5,735 nucleotides of DNA, taken from positions 1 through 5,735 of the forward strand of contig CAMFNC010000096.1 in assembly GCA_945965245.1 (NCBI GenBank), in the 5' to 3' direction. This stretch comes from an uncultured Porphyromonas sp. Lineage in GTDB: Bacteria; Bacteroidota; Bacteroidia; Bacteroidales; Porphyromonadaceae. The notes beneath the pieces are model-generated. The model was given only the letters and a program-made list of their open reading frames with translations, ran no database searches and was not told the origin of the DNA. This document shows, in pieces, positions 1-5,204 of this stretch (the first letter of the stretch is position 1; the number at the start of each line of letters is the position of its first letter). The position numbers and the translations under genes are program-made.

Positions 1-216
1 CTCCTGCACAGACCGCGTGCCGATAAAATAATGAGGCACGGCAGCCAAATCTTGCGAACAGGGAGCTGCCGTGCCTATGGGGATTTCTCGATAGATCTGT
101 CTGGAATCTGCCGATATGATGCCTATGCCCCAGTGGCAAGCCAAAGAAATGGCTAAGTCCGATTTGCCCACACCAGTGGAGCCTAATAATACGATCAGTG
201 TGGGGTGTTCGGTCAT
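1..216 (-). CDS. miaA: tRNA dimethylallyltransferase MiaA, N-terminal part (runs off left edge)
   Basis: MiaA transfers a dimethylallyl group to N6 of adenosine 37, next to the anticodon of tRNAs that read codons starting with U; it acts in the cytoplasm. Only the first 72 codons are present, and the frame is open to the window edge. Visible marks are the P-loop GSTGVGKS at residues 12-19, close to the family's GPTGxGKT, and the signature SADSRQIY at residues 35-42 followed by IGTA and, at 61-67, PHYFIGT; the whole block is typical of MiaA N-termini. The start is the ATG at 216, which places the P-loop at the usual distance from the N-terminus. There is no Shine-Dalgarno sequence, as is common in Bacteroidota. 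The upstream gene stops 26 nt before this start on the same strand, so co-transcription is likely. Family assignment is secure; the C-terminal tRNA-binding part cannot be checked here. Confidence 0.95.
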   Translation of the reverse strand, partial: MTEHPTLIVLLGSTGVGKSDLAISLACHWGIGIISADSRQIYREIPIGTAAPCSQDLAAVPHYFIGTRSVQE

Positions 217-242
217 CTCTGAAGCAAAGGTGGAATTAGGAA

Positions 243-803
243 TTAATACAAATCCTCCAGCGAAGACTCATCTACGGGAGAAAAAGAGTCAGGGTCCAAA
301 TCATCTAAATCTACAGCATCGTCAAATTCGTTGCCGTCGAATTCGCCCGTGCTGGCGGATGGGGTAGCGATATTGGTCAGTTCATTCAAATCGGGCATAG
401 AGGTTTGTTGCGGGGCATCTCCTTCGGATTCTGTTACCACAGGGCGTTTGAGCGATTTGCCGGGGATAATTTCCACCAGCTGGACAAAGAATCCACGTTC
501 CATCAGCATATCGAAAACGAAAAATAGTTGCTGTTCCTCTTCCGATAATAAGTCGTTTAGACGAGTTTTATCCATTACATAGCTATCCTCATCATATCCG
601 GTTTCGCGTTCGAAAAGAGATATTTCCAATTCTTTTTCCCATTCACTATCGCAGAGGTAAAACGTGCTCATTTCCGAGGCATCGTAGTTCACACTCTTTA
701 AAATAGCATCCCGAAACTCAAAAAAAGTAGCATCGGCGTTGATATGTATTTCGCGTTTGAAGAAATCATCTTCATCGCTCAAAAGCACAAAGCGGTATAT
801 CAT
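243..803 (-). CDS. PRiA4_ORF3-like (IS1096 passenger TnpR-like) conserved acidic protein, 186 aa
   Basis: The protein resembles the plasmid pRiA4b ORF-3 family (also called IS1096 element passenger TnpR family), whose biochemical role is unknown. Residues 1-60 give the family's opening pattern: a beta strand (IYRFVLL), KREIHI, then an F-E-F-R-D-A-I helix, followed by S-T-F-Y-L. Residues 93-112 (QLFFVFDM to FVQLVEI) correspond to the strand pair that in the family carries YxYDFGD-x-W; here the DFGD part is not conserved. From about residue 125 the protein becomes a low-complexity tail rich in Asp, Glu, Ser and Pro (for example DDAVDLDDLD), probably disordered. No signal peptide or membrane segment is seen. 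The start ATG at 803 follows an A-rich leader and a TATTTTTG promoter-like box. It sits 59 nt after the membrane protein gene and 26 nt before miaA, so it probably shares a transcript with miaA. Despite the family name nothing mobile surrounds it. Confidence 0.8.
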   Translation of the reverse strand: MIYRFVLLSDEDDFFKREIHINADATFFEFRDAILKSVNYDASEMSTFYLCDSEWEKELEISLFERETGYDEDSYVMDKTRLNDLLSEEEQQLFFVFDMLMERGFFVQLVEIIPGKSLKRPVVTESEGDAPQQTSMPDLNELTNIATPSASTGEFDGNEFDDAVDLDDLDPDSFSPVDESSLEDLY

Positions 804-832
804 CGTGTATTTAGTTTTTGTTTAGTCTGATT

Positions 833-840
833 CAAAAATA
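833..840 (-). promoter_or_regulatory. candidate Bacteroidota promoter -7 box before the PRiA4_ORF3-like gene
   Basis: The minus strand reads TATTTTTG, fitting the Bacteroides -7 consensus TAnnTTTG. It lies 29 nt before the ATG at 803, in the short gap after the membrane protein gene. A -33 TTTG is not exact; CTTT occurs 18 nt upstream. It would drive the acidic protein gene and miaA. Because the gap is AT-rich, a chance match is possible. Confidence 0.4.
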
Positions 841-862
841 AGTATTTATCAGCATTGGAAAG

Positions 863-2242
863 CTATAATGAGATCAGTAATCTATCGGCATCGGGCAATT
901 CTAATCCTTGGCGGGTTTGTTTCATGGCTTCCCAATAACTTTTAAACTCTCCTTGATGGTCTATGCGGAAGCCTTCCATACCCCATTTGTCTAATCGGTT
1001 CATCATCAAACCCACGGTCAGTTTCTGTGGAGCTACATTTGGCTGATAGTAGATTTCGTATTCTTTTTTGGCAGGGTAATTGACCTCGATAATCAAATCA
1101 GCTCGTAGCAATAGGCGGATTACTTGATTGGCCAATTGGTAGGGAATGTTGCATTCATGTGCCAGAGTCTGCATCATATAGGGTTCTTTTCCTCCTTCCC
1201 AAAAACGTTTGGTAATCTTGGTCATCATCATGATGGTCACAAAGTCCAGATAGCGGCGGGATACATTCGAACTCTCTTTGACATAGACGAAGTTATCCAC
1301 ATTTTGCAACGAATAGCAGTGCTGCGCTCCCAATAAAACAATAGTCCAAGAAAAGTTAATCCACAATAGCAATAGCGGAAAGGCGGCGAAACTACCGTAA
1401 ATGGCATTGTAGCGCGAAATCCATAGTACACCGTTGATATACAAGAATTGGAATATCTGAAAAATGATACCGGCCAAAATTCCGGCTTTGAGTGCCGGCC
1501 AAAACTTTACTCGTGTATTGGGCAACCACATATAGAGCATGGTCAAGGTGAAAATTACCACCACATAGGGTGCCAGATTGAGGATGTTATTGAGTAGTGG
1601 TCGAATGAAAATATAGTCCGAAAAAAGGGTGTTATTGAGCGTTCCCATCATGATGGTAAGACCACTGGATACAGTAATCAGAATGGGCACGAGCAAAAAG
1701 AATGCCAGATAATTGACAATCTGTTTGCTCAAGGAGCGACCACGAGGCACCTGCCAAATCCGATTGAATGAGGACTCGATAACGAACACCAGATTGATAA
1801 CGGTATAGAGTAAGATGAGCAAACCGAGTCCCAAAAATAATCCGCTTTGGATTTGCGAAAGGTAGTTCTCCACATAATCGAAAGCCACCTGCAATTCACG
1901 ATGATGCCCCGGTAGATATTCTTGCAGGCTTTTATATACGATGCTTTGCAAGCCGAAACCTTTGGCAATGCCCACGATAACGGCTAAAATGGGAACGATG
2001 GAGAGCACCGTGCTATAGGTTAGGGCAGAAGCTTCGCGAGCCAAGCTCCCTTCGATGAATCCTCTGCCGGTCAGTACCGATGACTTTAGGGCATTGAAGA
2101 AAAAAACACGACGCCCCGTCATGTCATTGTCCGACATTCGCCACATTCCATAGGTGACGAATTTGATGGCACGAGCCATCAATATTTTAGCCGTTCGCAT
2201 CCATCGTTGGCGGTGTGATTTCTTATTGGTCATATACCACAT
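863..2242 (-). CDS. YihY/BrkB-family integral membrane protein, 459 aa
   Basis: This is a YihY/BrkB (UPF0761-type) inner-membrane protein. The family's transport or structural role is not settled, and it was once wrongly annotated as RNase BN. About six hydrophobic segments are visible, near residues 72-94, 134-158, 176-199, 220-242, 248-270 and 283-307. Family hallmarks are the EASALTYSTVLSIVPILAV block at 70-88, where YihY proteins have A-a-Y-yt-lLSl-P, and the YNAIYGSFAAFPLLLLW block at 278-294 followed by LLGAQ. Beyond the membrane core, residues ~325-459 form a soluble tail that looks like a winged-helix-type domain. The tail makes the protein much longer than the ~290 aa E. coli YihY, as is usual in Bacteroidota homologues. 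Start is ATG 2242 (MWYMTNKK), with ATG 2233 a possible alternative. The basic N-terminus (KKSHRQRWMR) fits a cytoplasmic end. The gene begins only ~11 nt after the 3' end of rnpB, so it probably relies on transcription through rnpB. Stop is TAG. Confidence 0.9.
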   Translation of the reverse strand: MWYMTNKKSHRQRWMRTAKILMARAIKFVTYGMWRMSDNDMTGRRVFFFNALKSSVLTGRGFIEGSLAREASALTYSTVLSIVPILAVIVGIAKGFGLQSIVYKSLQEYLPGHHRELQVAFDYVENYLSQIQSGLFLGLGLLILLYTVINLVFVIESSFNRIWQVPRGRSLSKQIVNYLAFFLLVPILITVSSGLTIMMGTLNNTLFSDYIFIRPLLNNILNLAPYVVVIFTLTMLYMWLPNTRVKFWPALKAGILAGIIFQIFQFLYINGVLWISRYNAIYGSFAAFPLLLLWINFSWTIVLLGAQHCYSLQNVDNFVYVKESSNVSRRYLDFVTIMMMTKITKRFWEGGKEPYMMQTLAHECNIPYQLANQVIRLLLRADLIIEVNYPAKKEYEIYYQPNVAPQKLTVGLMMNRLDKWGMEGFRIDHQGEFKSYWEAMKQTRQGLELPDADRLLISL

Positions 2243-2253
2243 CGTTTTTACTC

Positions 2254-2622
2254 AAAAAAGCAGCAGACCTATAAGCCGGGTTCTGTATTCGGCGGCTGCA
2301 CGAGCTTCCGAACGTTTGTCATTTATCTTGGCCATGAGTCACCTCAATGGCTCCAGCGATCTACCCCCCGACATCAGGCGAGCAGCCCTCAAGCGTCGGT
2401 GTACATGATCTTACAACTCACAGTGTGTACGGCATACCTCGTTGCCGAGATACCCGGTGAGCTCTTACCTCACCTTTTCACCCTTACCGGTCACTGGTAC
2501 CGGCGGTTATTTTCTGTTACATGGCACCTACCCTCACGAATAGCTTCCCGTTAGGAAGTGTGATGCTCTGCGTTGCCCGGACGTTCCTCATTGTTACATG
2601 CGACAAACCGGTCTGCTGCTTT
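2254..2622 (-). ncRNA. rnpB: RNase P RNA (bacterial class A)
   Basis: This is the catalytic RNA of RNase P, which trims 5' leaders from precursor tRNAs. On the minus strand the ends form the P1 helix: AAAGCAGCAGACC (2622-2610) pairs with GGTCTGCTGCTTT (2269-2257), 13 bp. Conserved region I reads GAGGAACGTCCGGGC at 2589-2575, and conserved region V reads ACAGAACCCGGCTTATAGG (2286-2268); together these build the P4 core. The block AGATAAATGAC lies upstream of region V, as in known RNase P RNAs. Length, about 366-369 nt, is normal for class A. A run of six T follows P1 (2259-2254), so the end positions are good to within a few nt. The RNA lies between mrp and the YihY/BrkB gene on the same strand and has its own promoter-like box at 2636-2643. 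Identification is very secure. Confidence 0.97.
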
Positions 2623-2635
2623 ATTTTTGAGTGTG

Positions 2636-2643
2636 CAAAGATA
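2636..2643 (-). promoter_or_regulatory. candidate rnpB promoter, -7 box TATCTTTG
   Basis: The minus strand reads TATCTTTG, an exact match to the Bacteroides -7 consensus TAnnTTTG, 13 nt before the start of the RNase P RNA as defined by P1. That places initiation very close to the mature 5' end. No clear TTTG stands at the -33 position, which would fall inside the last codons of mrp. The identical octamer recurs before the other two transcription units in the window. Confidence 0.6.
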
Positions 2644-2654
2644 TACTCTTTAAC

Positions 2655-3773
2655 TTATTTATGTGTCACTTCCACTTTTTGAGTGGGAGTTTTTTCGCGG
2701 TTACGTCTGTCCACTTCGGTTACTACCTTTTCTGCCAGTCGGATGAATGATTGTCCCACCAAACTGTCTTCGTCTAGAGCAATGGGCGTACCGGCATCTC
2801 CGTTTTCGCAAATACTCTGCACGATGGGTATCTGTCCGAGCAATGGAATATTCAACTGCTCTGCCAATCGTTTTCCTCCCTCTTTGCCGAAGATATAATA
2901 GCGGTTTTCCGGCAACTCACGGGGGGTAAACCAAGCCATGTTTTCCACCAGACCTAATACGGGTACGTTCACCTTGTCATCCAAAAACATATTAATGCCT
3001 TTGATGGCATCGGCCAGTGCCACTTGCTGCGGTGTGGTCACTACCACTGCTCCCGTTAGTCCTAATGTCTGCACCAGCGTCAGGTGAATATCGCTTGTTC
3101 CCGGCGGCATATCCAATATGAAGTAATCCAATTCGCCCCAGTTGGCCTCGCTAATCAATTGTCCTAAAGCGTTGCTCGCCATGGAACCGCGCCACAAAAT
3201 GGCATTCTGAGGGTCCACGAAAAAGCCGATGGAGAGCAATTTGATACCCTCGGCCACAATCTCCGGGGCAATCAAATCTTTGCCATCCACAGATTCCATT
3301 ACCGGGCGGGCGTCTTCGCAAGCGAACATCTTGGGCATGGATGGGCCAAAAATATCTGCATCCAAAAGCCCCACTTTATATCCCAGCTTGGCCAGCGCAA
3401 CAGCCAGATTGGCCGAAACGGTGCTTTTACCCACACCACCTTTGCCGGAAAAAACAGCAATAGTGTTCTTTACACCCGGCAGCAAAGGCTTGTCTGCTTT
3501 GGGTTGGACTTCCGGATATACCGCTGTGATGTTGCCCTGAATATCAATTTCCGGATCTATATAAGTCAGGATGGCGGATTCTGCCGCTTTGATAACCGAT
3601 TTGGCAAACGGGTCGTTGGGCTTTCGGAAAATAATGGAGAAGCTAACCTTATTGCCGTCTATGCGAATGTTGTCTTGAATCATTTCTGCTTCCACCAAAT
3701 TCTGTCCCGAACCGGGGTAGCGTACTTTGGATAGAGCTTCTAAAATCAGATTGGGGTATAATGTAACCGTCAT
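2655..3773 (-). CDS. mrp: Mrp/NBP35-family Fe-S cluster carrier P-loop ATPase (ApbC-like), 372 aa
   Basis: Mrp/ApbC proteins are cytoplasmic dimeric ATPases that help load Fe-S clusters onto target proteins. Residues 1-85 form the MIP18/DUF59 domain often fused at the N-terminus of bacterial Mrp (ILEALSKVRYPGSGQNLVE). The ATPase domain follows: deviant Walker A SGKGGVGKST at 109-118 with the signature lysine K111, LLDADIFGPSMPKM at 136-149, and Walker B-like FILDMPPGTSD at 218-228. TTPQQVALADAIKGI at 246-260 is also typical. The motif VENMAWF at 276-282 sits where most Mrp proteins have VENMS-x-F-x-C-x-x-C, but no CxxC follows; the only cysteines in the chain are C152 and C322. This is probably a lineage trait, not damage. 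Length is normal for the two-domain form. Start is ATG 3773, 11 nt after the trmB stop; no Shine-Dalgarno is visible. Stop is TAA, just ahead of the rnpB promoter box. Confidence 0.95.
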   Translation of the reverse strand: MTVTLYPNLILEALSKVRYPGSGQNLVEAEMIQDNIRIDGNKVSFSIIFRKPNDPFAKSVIKAAESAILTYIDPEIDIQGNITAVYPEVQPKADKPLLPGVKNTIAVFSGKGGVGKSTVSANLAVALAKLGYKVGLLDADIFGPSMPKMFACEDARPVMESVDGKDLIAPEIVAEGIKLLSIGFFVDPQNAILWRGSMASNALGQLISEANWGELDYFILDMPPGTSDIHLTLVQTLGLTGAVVVTTPQQVALADAIKGINMFLDDKVNVPVLGLVENMAWFTPRELPENRYYIFGKEGGKRLAEQLNIPLLGQIPIVQSICENGDAGTPIALDEDSLVGQSFIRLAEKVVTEVDRRNREKTPTQKVEVTHK

Positions 3774-3784
3774 TGTAGGTAATA

Positions 3785-4540
3785 TTAATGAGTATGTTGG
3801 GTGTTGTTATGGCGCCCGAAACTGCGGTAGCTGTCTGGTTCTATTTCAATGTTCGGCTCTTGCAGGGGCTTATTCCCGAGGCGAAAACAAATATATTTGA
3901 TGGTCAGTCCTCTGGATAGCCATTGCTGTTCGTAATAGGTTTGGATGTTCGGCACACCGAGGCGTTCGCGATTGTCCGAGGCGTAGAGGTCATTGGTTTC
4001 AGCCACAATCTCCAAACCGTTCAGCTCAATCATGGCACGGGTATAGGTATATAGAAAAGGGCTGTCGGTTTTCAGGTGAATACACCCGTCGGCCTTCAGA
4101 ACATGTCTATACATGTCTATAAAGCGCGTGCCAGTGAGCCGTTTGTTTACCTTTCTCATCTGAGGGTCGGGGAATGTAATCCAAATTTCGCTGACCTCAT
4201 CGGGAGCAAAAAATTGCTTTATCATTTCTATTTCGCCACGCAGAAAAGCTGCATTGCCCAACCCCTCCTCTTGGATGGCTTTGGCTCCGCTCCAGATGCG
4301 TGCCCCCTTTACGTCTACGCCGATATAGTTTTTTGCCTTATCGTGGCGTGCCAGCCCCACGGTATATTCCCCTTTACCACAGCCCAACTCCAGCACGATG
4401 GGATGATTATTGCCGAAAAAGTCGGTATGCCATTATCCCGTCAGAGGGAAAGACTCTTGCTGCAATCGGGCATAGGGATACTGAAGCACATGCTGCATCT
4501 TCTCCAGTTCGGCGAATTTGGATAGCTTGTTTTTGCTCAT
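3785..4540 (-). pseudogene. trmB: tRNA (guanine-N7-)-methyltransferase TrmB, interrupted by in-frame TAA at codon 36
   Basis: TrmB uses SAM to make m7G46 in the tRNA variable loop. Read from ATG 4540, the frame gives a typical Bacteroidota N-terminus (MSKNKLSKFAELEKM), then PLTG, a TAA at 4435-4433, and immediately WHTDFFGNNHP and VLELGCGKGE. Homologues carry Lys at the stop (GKWH), so one A-to-T change from AAA would explain it. The remaining 215 codons are open and keep the SAM motif I (full-length residues 49-58), YIGVDVKGARIW, the catalytic-region FPDPQMRKVNKR (123-134), KTDSPF (157-162) and TYYEQQW near 201. Full length would be 251 aa, normal for the family. The longest intact part is a 203-aa frame from GTG 4396 to 3785; it begins inside the SAM-binding strand and lacks 48 residues, so it is unlikely to be active. 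Its ATG overlaps the upstream stop as ATGA, indicating translational coupling. It could be a real pseudogene, a polymorphism or a base error. Confidence 0.88.
4433..4435 (-). other. premature TAA stop codon inside trmB
   Basis: The plus strand reads TTA here, TAA on the coding strand, in frame with both ATG 4540 and the methyltransferase body. The context is GGA TAA TGG (Gly-stop-Trp), where related proteins have Gly-Lys-Trp. The overlapping TAATG offers an ATG in another frame, but that frame ends after eight codons at 4407, so re-initiation there does not rescue the protein. Confidence 0.9.
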
Positions 4541-4866
4541 TCTTTTTCGTACATTCCGATGCTTTCGCAGTATCCGATTTCGCCTTGCACCACTTGTGTG
4601 ATTTCGTCCGAAGTGAATTTGCCCACACCATCTTCTTGGGCGTTTTTAATCACATATTCCACCAGTTCGTCCATATCCACTTCCACCGTTTCGTCTTCGC
4701 CATCATTTGCCATGTCTATAAGTCCGCGGCTTTCATAGAAGTCATAGATAAGGTCTATGAGGTAGAGAATATCATCTTCTCCGAATTTATCTTTCAGGTC
4801 TATGGGTAAGTATTTTTGGATAAATGCCACCGCTTCGGCATCATCGTATGGGATCATTTCTTCCAT
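4537..4866 (-). CDS. small acidic conserved Bacteroidales protein of unknown function, 109 aa
   Basis: I do not recognise a named domain; similar short acidic proteins occur next to trmB in Bacteroidales as far as I recall. It is soluble by appearance: no signal peptide or membrane segment. Residues 7-50 look largely helical (DDAEAVAFIQKYLP, then DILYLIDLIYDFYESRG). An acidic linker follows at 52-66 (DMANDGEDETVEVDM), then a second helical part (ELVEYVIKNAQEDG) and a conserved-looking end VVQGEIGYCESIGMYE at 92-107. Start ATG 4866 is chosen as first in frame; Met4 (4857) is an alternative. Its TGA stop overlaps the trmB ATG as ATGA, so the two are translationally coupled, and it is the first gene of the minus-strand cluster, about 40 nt after a TATCTTTG box. 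That context hints at a link with trmB expression or activity, but this is only inference. Confidence 0.85.
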   Translation of the reverse strand: MEEMIPYDDAEAVAFIQKYLPIDLKDKFGEDDILYLIDLIYDFYESRGLIDMANDGEDETVEVDMDELVEYVIKNAQEDGVGKFTSDEITQVVQGEIGYCESIGMYEKE

Positions 4867-4907
4867 TGCAGTATGTTATTATATATATAATATGTTAAAC
4901 CATTTAT

Positions 4908-4915
4908 CAAAGATA
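4908..4915 (-). promoter_or_regulatory. candidate promoter -7 box TATCTTTG for the 109-aa gene/trmB/mrp cluster
   Basis: The minus strand reads TATCTTTG, an exact TAnnTTTG match, 41 nt before ATG 4866. The -33 element is poor: GGTG lies 18 nt upstream. Transcription would start near 4900 and give an AT-rich leader with no Shine-Dalgarno. Confidence 0.55.
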
Positions 4916-4974
4916 AGACTTATTGTTTGTTTCACCTACTTATACTAGTGATTACATTCAAATGACAATATTTA

Positions 4975-4999
4975 TATGCATAAAATGATCTAATTTTAT
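4975..4999. repeat. AT-rich palindromes in the divergent intergenic region
   Basis: TATGCATA at 4975-4982 is a perfect 8-bp palindrome. Overlapping it, ATAAAAT (4980-4986) and ATTTTAT (4993-4999) form a perfect 7-bp inverted repeat around a 6-nt spacer. Such dyads can be regulator operators, but AT-rich spacers produce them easily by chance. Confidence 0.3.
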
Positions 5000-5120
5000 A
5001 CACAAATAGCGTCCGTTTTATGTAAAAAATAAATTCAAAATGTGTTAGATTTTTCAACACTCCATAATATGCTATACCAGAATGATTTACGGAAACGGGT
5101 TTGTTGTGCTATGGCTGAAC

Positions 5121-5151
5121 TTTGTGGCAGGTGGGAAATAACTTATCTTTG
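5121..5151 (+). promoter_or_regulatory. promoter of the OxyR-like gene, TTTG-N19-TATCTTTG
   Basis: TTTG at 5121-5124 and TATCTTTG at 5144-5151 are separated by exactly 19 nt, matching both halves of the Bacteroides consensus TTTG-N19-21-TAnnTTTG. Initiation is expected a few nt after 5151, leaving a leader of about 50 nt to the ATG at 5205. This is the best-formed promoter in the window. Confidence 0.75.
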
Positions 5152-5204
5152 TCATAGATGCGATAGAATTATTGCAGTATATAAATCTTCATTATTTCGA
5201 TACG

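Larger units (their letters stand above)
4867..5204. other. AT-rich divergent intergenic region, 338 nt
   Basis: This gap separates the minus-strand cluster from the plus-strand LysR-type gene. It holds a promoter box for each direction (4908-4915 minus, 5121-5151 plus) and AT-rich inverted repeats around 4975-4999. A short inverted repeat GTGTT/AACAC with a 9-nt spacer lies at 5042-5060, too weak to call a terminator. A plus-strand open frame at 5042-5281 overlaps the regulator in another frame and has no family resemblance, so I do not count it as a gene. No RNA gene is recognisable. Confidence 0.6.

Noticed and set aside
243..803. Insertion sequence suggested by the family name of the 186-aa protein
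   Set aside because: No transposase, terminal inverted repeats or target duplications are visible around it.
863..2242. Annotation of the membrane protein as ribonuclease BN
   Set aside because: That name for YihY-type proteins came from a historical misassignment; the sequence shows membrane helices and no nuclease motif, despite its position next to rnpB.
4101..4120. Perfect 10-bp tandem repeat ACATGTCTAT x2 inside trmB
   Set aside because: A 10-bp duplication would shift the frame, yet the frame and the spacing of surrounding TrmB motifs are normal; it codes the ordinary DMYRHV segment and is most likely coincidence.
4433..4435. Stop codon reassignment or programmed recoding at the trmB TAA
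   Set aside because: TAA ends at least three genes in the window normally, and no recoding hairpin or slippery site is evident; a mutation or base error is simpler.
4407..4631. Minus-strand frame of 74 codons overlapping the trmB start, considered as a frameshifted part of trmB
   Set aside because: The true trmB N-terminus lies in the same frame as its body, so the lesion is a nonsense codon, not a frameshift; this frame is a shadow.
4300..4809. Plus-strand open frame of 169 codons opposite trmB and the 109-aa gene
   Set aside because: It is antisense to two recognisable coding regions, rich in His/Phe/Cys as expected from an antisense frame, and matches no family.
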